A DNA stretch of 51,347 nt from contig CAYUQI010000008.1 of NCBI GenBank assembly GCA_964446935.1, positions 1 to 51,347 on the forward strand, read 5' to 3'. Source of the stretch: UASB124 sp964446935 (GTDB lineage Bacteria > Babelota > Babeliae > Babelales > RVW-14). Under the pieces are notes generated by a model. It ran no database searches and had not been told where the DNA came from. It saw only the letters and a list, made by a program, of their open reading frames with translations. Within the stretch, counting starts at the first letter, position 1. Each line of letters starts with the position of its first letter. Position numbers and translations under genes: made by a program. This document shows positions 8,340 to 16,628 of the stretch, in pieces.

Positions 8340-9374
8340 ATGCTGATTACTGTACTTTCTCTTCGTCGATGTTTTCTCCTTATTGTTATTTGTGGTTTTA
8401 TGACACGGTGCACATGCAGCACTACCCAGCCGCTTATTATTGATCATGATGCTGGGGTTGATGATTTTATCTCAAGTACATTGCAGCTCCTATATGCTCC
8501 CGCACGGATCAAGGCTATTACAATTGTTCCCGCTGACAGTTTTGCAGAACCAGCAGTCGTGGTTATGAAGCAACTGAAAAATCTTTTACATTCTGGCGCA
8601 ACCATTCCTCTTGGCGTGAGTAGCAATGAAGGTATTAATAAATTTCCAAGTGTTTGGAGGGAAGATTCGTGGAAGCTTACCCGTTTGCCGGTGTGGGATG
8701 AGGAGACAAGGTGTGCAGATCAACTCGTTTCATCAGCGGTTGATGTGCTTATTGATGTGTTACGTACAACAACTGAGCCTGTGGATTTATTAGAAACAGG
8801 ACCATGTACAAATATTGCCGAAGTACTACGTATTCATCCTGAATTAAGCCAAAAAATACATCGTATGTATATGATGGGTGGGGCTGTGTACGTTAATGGC
8901 AATGTTCAAGAACAGGGGCATGATGGCAGTGCTGAATGGAATATTTATAATAATCCAGAGGCCTTTAAAACACTTTTATCAAGCGGAGTTCCTCTGACAC
9001 TTGTTTCATTAGATGCAACTCAATATACCCCTATCAGGCACGAATTTATGGCAGCGTTGCAACAACGATGTGCTGAGAAACAGTTTGAGTTTGTGTATGA
9101 AAGTCTGAGGGTAATCCAACCATTAATAGATAATGGTCAGTATATGTTTTGGGACACATTAACCAGTGCTGTTGTTATTAATCCAAACATTATAAAAACA
9201 AAAAAAGTAAAAATTAACGTTGTTCTTACTGGCCCATCAATGGGTAAAACATTTGAAGATGAAAAAAATGGATTTGAAATAGACCTAGCAATATGGGCTG
9301 ATCAAAAATTGTTTGAAAAGACCGTGTTGGAAGTGTTGTCAAAGTCACCGGGGAATGTGTCATTCCTAAAATAA
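8340..9374 (+). CDS. Inosine/uridine-preferring nucleoside hydrolase, exported
   Basis: 344 aa from the ATG at 8340. GGGAG lies seven bases before it, which makes it better than the upstream GTG at 8316. Residues 8-26 are a hydrophobic signal or anchor with several Cys. The Ca-binding signature is DHDAGVDD (residues 35-42; usual DxDPGxDD, with the Pro changed to Ala). MYMMGGAV, EWNIYNNPEA and SLDATQ match the other conserved blocks. The family splits ribonucleosides into base and ribose. An exported form would let the cell harvest bases or ribose from the host or periplasm. The stop codon lies in or next to a degenerate stem-loop repeat. Confidence 0.86.
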   Translation: MLITVLSLRRCFLLIVICGFMTRCTCSTTQPLIIDHDAGVDDFISSTLQLLYAPARIKAITIVPADSFAEPAVVVMKQLKNLLHSGATIPLGVSSNEGINKFPSVWREDSWKLTRLPVWDEETRCADQLVSSAVDVLIDVLRTTTEPVDLLETGPCTNIAEVLRIHPELSQKIHRMYMMGGAVYVNGNVQEQGHDGSAEWNIYNNPEAFKTLLSSGVPLTLVSLDATQYTPIRHEFMAALQQRCAEKQFEFVYESLRVIQPLIDNGQYMFWDTLTSAVVINPNIIKTKKVKINVVLTGPSMGKTFEDEKNGFEIDLAIWADQKLFEKTVLEVLSKSPGNVSFLK

Positions 9375-9385
9375 GTTCAGGATGG
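9361..9385. repeat. Degenerate stem-loop repeat at the hydrolase stop codon
   Basis: The stretch CATTCCTAAAATAAG followed by TTCAGGATGG resembles the right arm of the inverted repeat at 48333-48363. It spans the last codons and stop of the nucleoside hydrolase. The similarity is partial and was judged by eye. Confidence 0.35.
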
Positions 9386-9573
9386 GTTCTGAACGTTCAG
9401 TGTGATAATTGCTGCCCTTTGTTATCCTGCCCGCCAGCCGAAGCGTCTGGCTGCCTTCGTCTAGGTGGCTACGGCGGTCTGTGAAGGCTTGGAACTTGTT
9501 TCACAACTGTTCGAAATGCTTTCTTTCACACCTGGCCCACGTTTTTTACTAAAAATTTGCGTATTATGCATAC

Positions 9574-9724
9574 GTCGTACCGGCGAAAGCCGGTATCCAG
9601 AAATACCTCTGACCATATATTCACAAAATCAATCAACTGGCCTACCGGTCGTAGTTTTCTTGTCCGATGTAGCTTTACGAGAAGAAGAAAGCGAAGACTG
9701 GATACCGGCTTTCGCCGGTACGAC
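9574..9724. repeat. Pair of perfect 27-bp inverted repeats (stem-loop repeat family)
   Basis: The arm at 9574-9600 is the exact reverse complement of the arm at 9698-9724, with 97 bp between. Each arm alone can fold as a hairpin (ACCGGC - GAAA - GCCGGT) and has GTCGT at one end and ATCCAG at the other. A partial third unit (GGTACGACATG) follows near 9747. The 9375-9841 interval holds only these repeats, the degenerate copy at its left end and the GC-richer stretch near 9425-9480. The open frames across it are made of repeat sequence. Confidence 0.85.
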
Positions 9725-9841
9725 ATGTGAAATTGATCAATCTTATTGGTACGACATGCGAGTTTAGGGAATCTTATGGGATTAACTTATTTATGGGGAT
9801 TGCAAGGGAAGCATTATCAGTCGGCTCTCAACTAATAATTT

Positions 9842-10801
9842 TCAACTGCATTTCTTCTGTATATAATCTACCACGAACGTTGCCCCTTGCTCTGGAGTAT
9901 TTACTGTTGTGTTAATGGTCAGATCATAGGCAAAATGTGGATAAATGTGATAGATTGTGTCTTTAGGACAAGCCTGCAAGACAGCTTGTTGTGTTTCTGG
10001 TAAAAGCCGTAGGTGCTTTTTCTTGTAATGGGGTTGTGCATATTCTGTAATGATGCTGTGCACATTTGTGCCACTTACATACTCTAATGGATGTTTGCCA
10101 TGATTGTCAGGAGAAAATTCAAAGTAGGGGACATAATTGCCCAAAACCCAATCAAGTTCGCGACGATTCTTTTTGTTTGAAGACGAATTTCGTTTTTTTA
10201 TTCTGTCGATTAAGTCATTCCATGGACAGTACGCCAGAACATAAGTGATATTTGTTCCTTTGAATTCTTCGAGACATTGCAAAAAATCTATCCCACCCCA
10301 GAGATATATTGGCGACTCGACAACAACATCATGTCCCTGCTGCGCAGCTTTTTTTACTTCTTGATACATATGTATTGTTGGTTCATCGGCTAAGCCTTCT
10401 TTAATATCTTTATAAAATTTTTTTTGGAAAGCATATTTTCTTTTGTCGCTTAAAAAATCAATAAAAGAAAAGAAATTACGCATGACCAATCCACTGATGA
10501 AAAATGCCAAAAACTTTCCATAATGTTTGGTAATAAATTTTTTAAGTACCACCGGCATAACATAATCATCGTAGGTGAATGATTTTGCATTAAGTTTTTG
10601 CGCAATGATTTTTGCCATTGAGGTTTTACCGGATGAGCATGAACCGGTTACAAAAATAATTTGTCCTGGCTTCGGGGTGAGTGATTCTAATCCTGTGTTC
10701 GTGTTAATAAATAAATTTTTTTTGTTTTCCTGAGGATTGCATGAATGAAATGATAAGCTTACACATATAAACAAGGAGATTGCTGAGAAAATTTGAATCA
10801 T
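9842..10801 (-). CDS. Exported P-loop kinase (zeta-toxin / chloramphenicol phosphotransferase-like)
   Basis: 319 aa from the ATG at 10801, which follows a GGGGGAG site. This start removes 11 residues from the longest frame. Residues 3-20 are a hydrophobic signal sequence ending near Cys21, which is not a classical lipobox. Walker A GSCSSGKTS lies at 53-61, then a DD pair at 78-79, VVVESPIYLWGG, and an Arg-rich lid-like stretch (DLIDRIKKRNSSSNKKNRRE). The best family match is the CPT/zeta-toxin-type small kinases, which phosphorylate small molecules or UDP-GlcNAc. Export of an ATP-dependent kinase is unusual and would require a host ATP supply. The substrate is unknown. Confidence 0.72.
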   Translation of the reverse strand: MIQIFSAISLFICVSLSFHSCNPQENKKNLFINTNTGLESLTPKPGQIIFVTGSCSSGKTSMAKIIAQKLNAKSFTYDDYVMPVVLKKFITKHYGKFLAFFISGLVMRNFFSFIDFLSDKRKYAFQKKFYKDIKEGLADEPTIHMYQEVKKAAQQGHDVVVESPIYLWGGIDFLQCLEEFKGTNITYVLAYCPWNDLIDRIKKRNSSSNKKNRRELDWVLGNYVPYFEFSPDNHGKHPLEYVSGTNVHSIITEYAQPHYKKKHLRLLPETQQAVLQACPKDTIYHIYPHFAYDLTINTTVNTPEQGATFVVDYIQKKCS

Positions 10802-11086
10802 ATCAACTCCCCCCCAATAAAAATTTGGATACAACCAATCTTGCTATAAAATATGCAACTTCATGCCTTCAGGTCAATATTTCATGTGTTTTTATCGTTG
10901 GAATTTGTTTTACAGAACCAAATATGTACATGCAAGCCGTGGAAAGTGTAAAAAACGAGTATAAATCTATCTATATTGTTTTTCCGTTTCTAATAGAAAT
11001 AAAATTTGTTGACTTGGCTACAGGGACTAGATTAAGCTAAAAATACGTAGGGTATAGTACAAATCCTAAGGGAAAAGGAGCTTTTT

Positions 11087-11491
11087 ATGAAAAAGATTCT
11101 CACGTTGTGCGCCATTTGTGCCTTGGCGTCATCACCAGTGCAAGCAACGCTTGAAGAAGAAATAGATGTCCCAGAATTGGGTGCCCCAGACATGAAGCCC
11201 CCACAGCCAGGGGATAAGGGAATGAAAAATAAGCCAATGTCGGCTGAAATGAAACAAAAGATGGAAGAAATGCGCAAGAAAGTTGAAGCTGCCAAAGAGG
11301 CGCTGAACAAGAAAATGGAAGAAATTAATGCTGCAGCTGCAAAAGTTGGTAATGATGATACCGGAAAAACTGTTAAATTAATTGCTGAATATCTTAAGAT
11401 GAAACATGACATGTGGCAAAAAGTTGGGGACAAAGGTCGCGATATGATGAATAGAAGATTGGGTAAGGGCCCTGAAAAAAAGGTAAAATAA
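11087..11491 (+). CDS. Small charged secreted protein with coiled coil
   Basis: 134 aa, ATG with AAAGGAG upstream. Residues 1-20 are a signal peptide (MKKILTLCAICALASSPVQA). The mature part is acidic and Pro-rich at first, then a helical Lys/Glu/Met-rich coiled coil at about 50-90, with a basic C-terminus. Its leader closely resembles that of the secreted protein at 14122-14532 (MKKxLxLCxxC), which suggests related or co-selected proteins. A strong terminator follows. No domain was recognised. Confidence 0.7.
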   Translation: MKKILTLCAICALASSPVQATLEEEIDVPELGAPDMKPPQPGDKGMKNKPMSAEMKQKMEEMRKKVEAAKEALNKKMEEINAAAAKVGNDDTGKTVKLIAEYLKMKHDMWQKVGDKGRDMMNRRLGKGPEKKVK

Positions 11492-11520
11492 GATAATAAC
11501 GTGGATCGTTTCTTATGAAC

Positions 11521-11550
11521 ATAAAGCCCCAAAGTTCTTTGGGGCTTTAT
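11521..11550. terminator. Bidirectional intrinsic terminator
   Basis: ATAAAGCCCCAAAG and CTTTGGGGCTTTAT pair with a 2-3 base loop, with A and T tracts on the two sides. It ends the small secreted gene on the plus strand and may also serve the deacetylase gene arriving from the right. Confidence 0.85.
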
Positions 11551-11605
11551 GTATTGTTTATTCTTAAATATCTCGATCTAAAATTTGCAAGTGTTTTTAA
11601 TTATT

Positions 11606-12370
11606 TTATGTTAATGAGTATTGAGATAATCTAACAAAGGTAAATCCTCGTTTTTGTAATTCCTTAAGTGCCTCAATTGCCCCCTCCGCGCATTCTTTTT
11701 CTGGGTGATTCATGTGAAGAATAATTATAGATCCTGGCTTTGTTTCTAAAAGAGCTTTTTTTACCTGCCCTTTATTCCACGTTGTTCCAGCATCACCTAA
11801 CACGGTAAAACCTATTACTTGGTACCCTAAATCGTTTGCAACGTGTGTTGCTATTTCATCATAATAGGCGGTTCCTGATCGATAAAATTTAGGCTTCTTA
11901 CCTGTGTGTTCTTGAATAATGTGTGCATTGTTTTCAATTTCTGCAATCAATTCGGTGATGTTTTGAGTGCCTTGGATACCATAGATAGACTTACCATTTA
12001 CGGAACAAGGTTTATGATGTAATCCATGATTCTCAATATCAAATAAAGGATTTTTGATTAGTTTTTTAAAATCATCAGGGTGTCGCATGATCCATCGATT
12101 TGATACAAAAATGGTTGCTGGAATTTTTTCTTCTTCCAAAAAATGTATATATCTGTAATCACACCCATCGGTAGCAGATCCGCAGGCATCCAACGTGAGC
12201 GCTATTACTTTTTCTGTTGTAGATAAACGAGTTTTAACACCATGGACATTTTCTCCCCATTCCTTCGGTGTTTGTGCTTGATATTTTTCTATAATGTTAG
12301 TGGTGCTAACTTGTGCAAAAATGTTGCATGCCGAGGCTATTATCGCTAACGCTGCTAAAAATTGTTTCAC
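11606..12370 (-). CDS. Polysaccharide deacetylase (NodB/CE4 family), exported
   Basis: 254 aa. The GTG at 12370 is chosen because AAAGGAG lies four bases before it and a clean signal peptide starts there (core FLAALAIIASA, cleavage after FAQ). CE4 motifs: LTLDAC with D61 (motif 1), ENHGLHH with H115 and H119 (metal-binding motif 2), FYRSGTAYYDE (motif 3), and IIILHMNHPE (motif 5). The family removes N- or O-acetyl groups from peptidoglycan, chitin or exopolysaccharide in the envelope. It follows the RBR ligase gene by about 50 bases on the same strand. The peptidoglycan or glycan target is not determined. Confidence 0.85.
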   Translation of the reverse strand: MKQFLAALAIIASACNIFAQVSTTNIIEKYQAQTPKEWGENVHGVKTRLSTTEKVIALTLDACGSATDGCDYRYIHFLEEEKIPATIFVSNRWIMRHPDDFKKLIKNPLFDIENHGLHHKPCSVNGKSIYGIQGTQNITELIAEIENNAHIIQEHTGKKPKFYRSGTAYYDEIATHVANDLGYQVIGFTVLGDAGTTWNKGQVKKALLETKPGSIIILHMNHPEKECAEGAIEALKELQKRGFTFVRLSQYSLT

Positions 12371-12423
12371 AAAACTCCTTTCATTACTTGTATTTATTTG
12401 TGATAAAAATGCGGTGAGTAGTG

Positions 12424-13935
12424 TCAATTGAGATTTTCTGTTGGGGCTCTTTCGAAGTTGCAGTGATAATTATCAATTACTCCGGTTACAGGATTTCGGT
12501 GCATCTCCCAATCTCTGCCGCATATATAACAGAATTGATGGTGACATTCACTGCATGTCATATGGTTACAGCCACCATCTCTTTCGATCAAAGTTCCGCA
12601 TTTACATTTTTTTGCAAATTTTTTTAAAATTTGAGCATTCTCACGTCCCCCAACAGTTGTATCGTTAATTGGACAAAGAGTTCCGCTGGGATGATTGGTC
12701 AAGCAATTTCCGCAGTAGCTTTGATGACAATCGGGGCACTGTACGTTTCCTTGGTGACCATTATCAAAAAGAAAGGCTCCTTTGCAGTCAGGGGTAGGGC
12801 AGTGACGGAGATTTGCTTGTGCTGAAATGCACCATTGTTTAAAAGCTGCTTCATTGTAATTGGTAAGTACGCTTGTATCGCTATCAACGATATTGTTTAT
12901 TTCTTCTAAACTGGTTATCAGATGATTACATCCTGGCTTAGGGCAACTGAGTTTAGTAAAATCTGTTGTTTTGTCGGTAAGTTTCACATTGAGATATTGT
13001 GTTAAACAGTTTTTGCAATAAACGTGTCCACATTGCAATTCTCTGAAATCATTATGACTTTCATCTTTCTCAAAATCGGCAATTGTATCTCCGCAAATGC
13101 TACATGCCTGATCATATGCTATAGGGCCGCGGTTCCATCTGCGTGGAAGGTGATCATAATAGCCTTTTGTTTCGGCAATAAGCCATACAATGTTAACCAC
13201 TAAGAGCCCAAGAATTACTTTTCTATATGGTGAATCTGCATCAAGCGCTGTGTATTCATCGAGTAATCGAGCAAGCGAATGAGACGCTGTTGCTACAAAA
13301 CGAGCATGTTCTCCTGAAAATGAATGGGATTCGTCTTGTGTCCACGCTACAAGGAAGGATGTTAATCCTTTAAGGAGAGGGAGTACTCCAACCTGCCATG
13401 CTAGGGATGTTTTTGATATTTCTTTTGTTTGCGCGGCTTGCTGCTCTTCGTTTGATTGATTGTTCTGAGCTGGATTAGTATTAAATTTTTCTAAAAATTG
13501 AGCGAATTGTTCATCGTTGAATAGTGACAGGTCGGTGGGAAGAAATGGATCATCCTTTGACGTCGAACTCTCTTTGATTGATTGTATTATTTGGGTGATA
13601 TCGCGAATAGCAAAGATACCATGAACGATGCGATCCCGTCTCCAGCTGTTTGGGGTTGTTTGAACGTCCGTGTTGTTATAAAAAAAGAACAATTTATTAA
13701 GAAGATTGATGACGGCAGTTGCACAGTGTAGTGGCGCGGCTGCTTGTTTGCCATGTTCGAGTGTGTAATAGTGGGCTGCCATATCAACAGGAATATTGGC
13801 AAGTGCGAGCCCCATTTCAATGTAGTTGCTTGTTGTTGTAGCGTGTATCTGTGGAGATGTGCTTATTAATGCAAGACAAATCAAAAGGACGCAAGCGATA
13901 GGGTTGATGGATGAATTTGTGTATGAATGTTTCAT
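12424..13935 (-). CDS. RING-between-RING (RBR) E3 ubiquitin ligase-like protein, exported
   Basis: 503 aa from the ATG at 13935, with GAGATTATT upstream. Residues 1-32 contain a signal peptide (core ACVLLICLALIS). A second hydrophobic segment lies at 239-254. The C-terminal 230 residues are a full TRIAD: RING1 with C278, C281, C302, H304, C307, C310, C331 and C336; IBR at 379-421 with CPxxxC, CPDC and CGNC; RING2 at 444-472 with GGCNHMTC. C456 matches the catalytic Cys of parkin and HHARI. The first pair of RING2 is C-x-C (444, 446) rather than C-x2-C. In eukaryotes, RBR ligases take ubiquitin from an E2 onto this Cys and then onto the substrate. Bacteria have no ubiquitin, so a role in host ubiquitin signalling is the natural reading. 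The N-terminal 230 residues are unrecognised. Confidence 0.88.
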   Translation of the reverse strand: MKHSYTNSSINPIACVLLICLALISTSPQIHATTTSNYIEMGLALANIPVDMAAHYYTLEHGKQAAAPLHCATAVINLLNKLFFFYNNTDVQTTPNSWRRDRIVHGIFAIRDITQIIQSIKESSTSKDDPFLPTDLSLFNDEQFAQFLEKFNTNPAQNNQSNEEQQAAQTKEISKTSLAWQVGVLPLLKGLTSFLVAWTQDESHSFSGEHARFVATASHSLARLLDEYTALDADSPYRKVILGLLVVNIVWLIAETKGYYDHLPRRWNRGPIAYDQACSICGDTIADFEKDESHNDFRELQCGHVYCKNCLTQYLNVKLTDKTTDFTKLSCPKPGCNHLITSLEEINNIVDSDTSVLTNYNEAAFKQWCISAQANLRHCPTPDCKGAFLFDNGHQGNVQCPDCHQSYCGNCLTNHPSGTLCPINDTTVGGRENAQILKKFAKKCKCGTLIERDGGCNHMTCSECHHQFCYICGRDWEMHRNPVTGVIDNYHCNFERAPTENLN

Positions 13936-14062
13936 ATAATAATCTCTACAAAATATAGTTTTGTTGATCAATTACCCGCCAAAGTCTTGCATATATACCA
14001 TGAATCGATAAAAAAGACAAAAAAACGGGTTATTGGCTCATTGAAATTATTTGCGTGCTCAT

Positions 14063-14104
14063 AAAAAAGGCTGGCTGGTTGCACTCAACCAGCCAGCCTT
14101 TTTT
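14063..14104 (-). terminator. Intrinsic terminator of the basic secreted protein gene
   Basis: A perfect stem built from GGCTGGCTGGTTG and its complement, with loop CACT, is flanked by A6 and T6. On the minus strand it ends the gene at 14122-14532. It lies just upstream of the RBR gene. Confidence 0.85.
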
Positions 14105-14121
14105 ATATACTTAAATGATTG

Positions 14122-14532
14122 TTATTGATTTTGTTGGTCTTCCGAAGGTTGAGGGCCTTTGCGGCCTCTTCGCCCACTTCTACCATCGCCTTTTTTGCCA
14201 CGGCGTCCTTTTTCACCGCGTCCTTTACGCCATTGTTCCATCTTGGCGCGGCGAGCTTCTTTAAACTCAATTTTTTTATCAGAAAGAGCAATAAGGCTAT
14301 TGAAAGCTTTTTTTGTTGCAGGGTCGGTTACTGCTGCTGCATCCGTTTTGAATGTATTATAGAGTGCTGTTAGTTCTGCGCGCTCTTTTTCTCTTTTTTG
14401 CCTCCACTCTTCCCCTTTTTTTCTCCATTCTTCTTTGCTCATTTTGCCTTGTGGGCCTTGTCCCTCTGCGGGAACTTGACCCGAGAGTGCTACAAAAGAA
14501 CATAACGTGCATAATGCAAGCATTTTCTTCAT
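14122..14532 (-). CDS. Small basic secreted protein
   Basis: 136 aa, ATG with AAAGGAG upstream. Residues 1-22 are a signal peptide. The mature protein is helical and charged (repeated EEWRxKxEEWRQKRE), then ends in a Gly/Arg/Lys-rich tail (residues 96-130) of RGGR-like composition. The layout loosely recalls Spy/CpxP-type periplasmic proteins, but the LTxxQ motif is not clear. The Arg/Gly tail could bind nucleic acid or anionic polymers. It shares its leader type with the protein at 11087-11491. Confidence 0.7.
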   Translation of the reverse strand: MKKMLALCTLCSFVALSGQVPAEGQGPQGKMSKEEWRKKGEEWRQKREKERAELTALYNTFKTDAAAVTDPATKKAFNSLIALSDKKIEFKEARRAKMEQWRKGRGEKGRRGKKGDGRSGRRGRKGPQPSEDQQNQ

Positions 14533-14640
14533 AGTTCTTTCTCCTTTATAAAATTAAGAATATGGGCAATGCATCGATACGTTGTTATGTATGATATTCA
14601 CAACGTTGCCAAAAAGGCAAGAAGGTTTAATTCTATGAAA

Positions 14641-16077
14641 TTAATTAACGTTATTTTGATGTGTTTTATGATGATCAGCATCAATAACGAGTTTGAGGAG
14701 CGCTGCGGCAATATCTGTTGAAGAATGTTTTTCTCCAAGATGTTTTTTCATGAGATGCAGATAATCCGTTAGTTGGTCTCTGTTTAGATTTTGTTTGATG
14801 TGTCCAAGAATTTTGTTTGCCTGCTGTTCGAGCCGATCATTGATGTTGTTTGTCGTGTTCATGGCATGCATAGTGTTCATAGTAGGCATAGTGCTCGTAG
14901 TAGGCATAGTCTTCGTAGCATGTGCTACGACGGGTACTGAACTTTTAACCTGCTCGAATGTTGGGATATATTGCTGATTGATGGTTGCTTTGGTGTATCG
15001 TTTGATATCGCGTAGTTGTCCCATTTCTCTTCCCGATACCAAGCTGAGCGCCTTTCCTGTTTTACCGGCGCGTCCTGTTCGGCCAATTCTGTGGATATAT
15101 GATTCAACATCCTGAGGAATCTCATAGTTAAATACTATTTCCACGTTAGCAACATCAATTCCTCGTGCGGCAACGTCTGTTGCAACTAAAATATTAATTT
15201 TGTCATTACGAAATCGTGTCATAATGCTGTCACGTTTTGATTGTCGTATATCACCATGAATTCCTGCGGCTTGATATCCTCTATCGCGAAGAATTCGTGA
15301 AACATTGTCAACTTTTCTTTTGGTATTACAAAACACAATAGCAAGTCTTGGATTGTGTATATCAAGCAATTGTATAAGCGCTTGTGTTTTCTTTGATTGT
15401 TCAACATCAAAATAAATTTGTTCGACTGGAGGGATACTGAGTTTTTCTGGTGCAACCTTAATCATCTTGGGATTATTTTGATAACGTTTCGTTAATTGCA
15501 GAATCTCAGATGACATTGTTGCTGAAAAAAGAACGGTTTGGCGGTTGCGCGGGATGGTACGTAGAATCTGTTCAATATCAGGTCTGAATCCCATGTCTAA
15601 CATTTTGTCAGCTTCATCAAGAATAACCATGGACACGTTGTCTAAACGTAACGTTCCGCGATCAAGATGATCGAGTATTCGTCCAGGGGTACCGATGACG
15701 ATTTGTGGGCCTCTTCTAAGACCAGCAAATTGTCGTTCAATTGGTTGTCCGCCATACACCGGTAACGCCGAGATGGCTCGTTTATATTTTAAAAGTTTCG
15801 TGATTTCACCAGAAACTTGTATAGCAAGTTCTCGTGTTGGGCACAAGGCAAGTATTTGTACTGCTTTATGTTGTGGATCAATTTTTTCGATTGCTGGGAT
15901 GCCAAATGCGGCGGTTTTACCTGTTCCCGTTGATGCTTGTCCTATTACGTCATGTCCTGCAATGATTTCCGGAATAGCTTGTGCTTGAATGGGTGTCGTT
16001 TGACTGAATCCCATATCTAAAACTGCTTTTAATACGTCGTTGGATAGATTTAATGCTTCGAATTTTATTGTATTCAT
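14641..16077 (-). CDS. DEAD-box ATP-dependent RNA helicase
   Basis: 478 aa. All core motifs are present: Q motif with the FxxLNLSxxVLKAV lead (residues 6-31), Walker A ASTGTGKT at 48-55, PTREL at 80-84, DEAD at 154-157, SAT at 185-187, RGID, and HRIGRTGR. The two RecA domains end near residue 360. A Met/Thr-rich low-complexity linker follows at about 390-415, then a short helical C-terminal domain, as in CshA/DeaD-type proteins. It unwinds RNA in ribosome assembly, mRNA decay or cold adaptation. The upstream 550 bp is gene-free and rich in hairpins, which fits leader-based control. Confidence 0.93.
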   Translation of the reverse strand: MNTIKFEALNLSNDVLKAVLDMGFSQTTPIQAQAIPEIIAGHDVIGQASTGTGKTAAFGIPAIEKIDPQHKAVQILALCPTRELAIQVSGEITKLLKYKRAISALPVYGGQPIERQFAGLRRGPQIVIGTPGRILDHLDRGTLRLDNVSMVILDEADKMLDMGFRPDIEQILRTIPRNRQTVLFSATMSSEILQLTKRYQNNPKMIKVAPEKLSIPPVEQIYFDVEQSKKTQALIQLLDIHNPRLAIVFCNTKRKVDNVSRILRDRGYQAAGIHGDIRQSKRDSIMTRFRNDKINILVATDVAARGIDVANVEIVFNYEIPQDVESYIHRIGRTGRAGKTGKALSLVSGREMGQLRDIKRYTKATINQQYIPTFEQVKSSVPVVAHATKTMPTTSTMPTMNTMHAMNTTNNINDRLEQQANKILGHIKQNLNRDQLTDYLHLMKKHLGEKHSSTDIAAALLKLVIDADHHKTHQNNVN

Positions 16078-16628
16078 AATGATATAACCTTTGGTTTCGG
16101 GTAGATTTCACTCTACCGTGGTAAATAAGTAAATAACTGTCTTCGTGTGTTTTTCCTGTGAGCTAACGCCATGTAATGGTCAGATCTAACAGTGATCTTA
16201 TGGTGAACAAAACACATTAAGAAGAGCAGCAGTACTTCTTACCAAACCGCCGGATTATAGTAGGAAACTATGGTTTCTACAAAGATTTTTGATCTTTAAA
16301 AGAAAGCCCCAAGGCGATTCTCTTTTTGTTCAGTGGCGTTGTAAATCTCTGATGGTATAAAGAGATTTTCTCATATAAACACTGATAAGCATTTAACAAA
16401 AGGAATTCACAAAACTATGAAAAATTTCATTGAAGAATAAAATTAATAGAGCGAATTGTGATGCTAAATACTTAGCTTTCTCAGCTTAACAGATTGTTTC
16501 TATTTGTCTAATGCAACGAAGAAATAGATGATTTATCCTTATAATTTTCAAAAATACTCATGTTTTAGCCTTGTTTGTTCGGTTCTAATGGTTGCATATT
16601 ATTCTTGAACAAAGCATCTAAGGAGCGG
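16078..16628. other. Gene-free, hairpin-rich region upstream of the helicase
   Basis: No open frame here has a plausible start and composition. Four local hairpins follow in series: 16219-16240 (AAGAAG/CTTCTT), 16260-16280 (GTAGGAA against TTTCTAC, one wobble), 16281-16297 (AAAGAT/ATCTTT) and 16343-16368 (AAATCTCT/AGAGATTT). A further stem, GGTAGA/TCTACC, lies at 16100-16117 close to the helicase start. On the minus strand this could be a long structured leader of the helicase mRNA. A separate small RNA on either strand is also possible. Confidence 0.45.

Noticed and set aside
9465..9767. An open frame of 100 codons in the intergenic repeats
   Set aside because: It is made of the inverted repeat and its spacer, has no ribosome-binding site, and a similar frame exists on the other strand for the same reason.
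14122..14373. A plus-strand frame opposite the basic secreted protein
   Set aside because: It is an antisense shadow of an Arg/Gly/Lys-rich gene that has a clear ribosome-binding site and signal peptide.
16150..16245. A possible SRP (4.5S) RNA, because GGTCAG and AGCAGCAG occur in order
   Set aside because: The conserved CCGGAAGG loop is missing and the two motifs are about 45 bases apart, so the helix 8 core cannot form.
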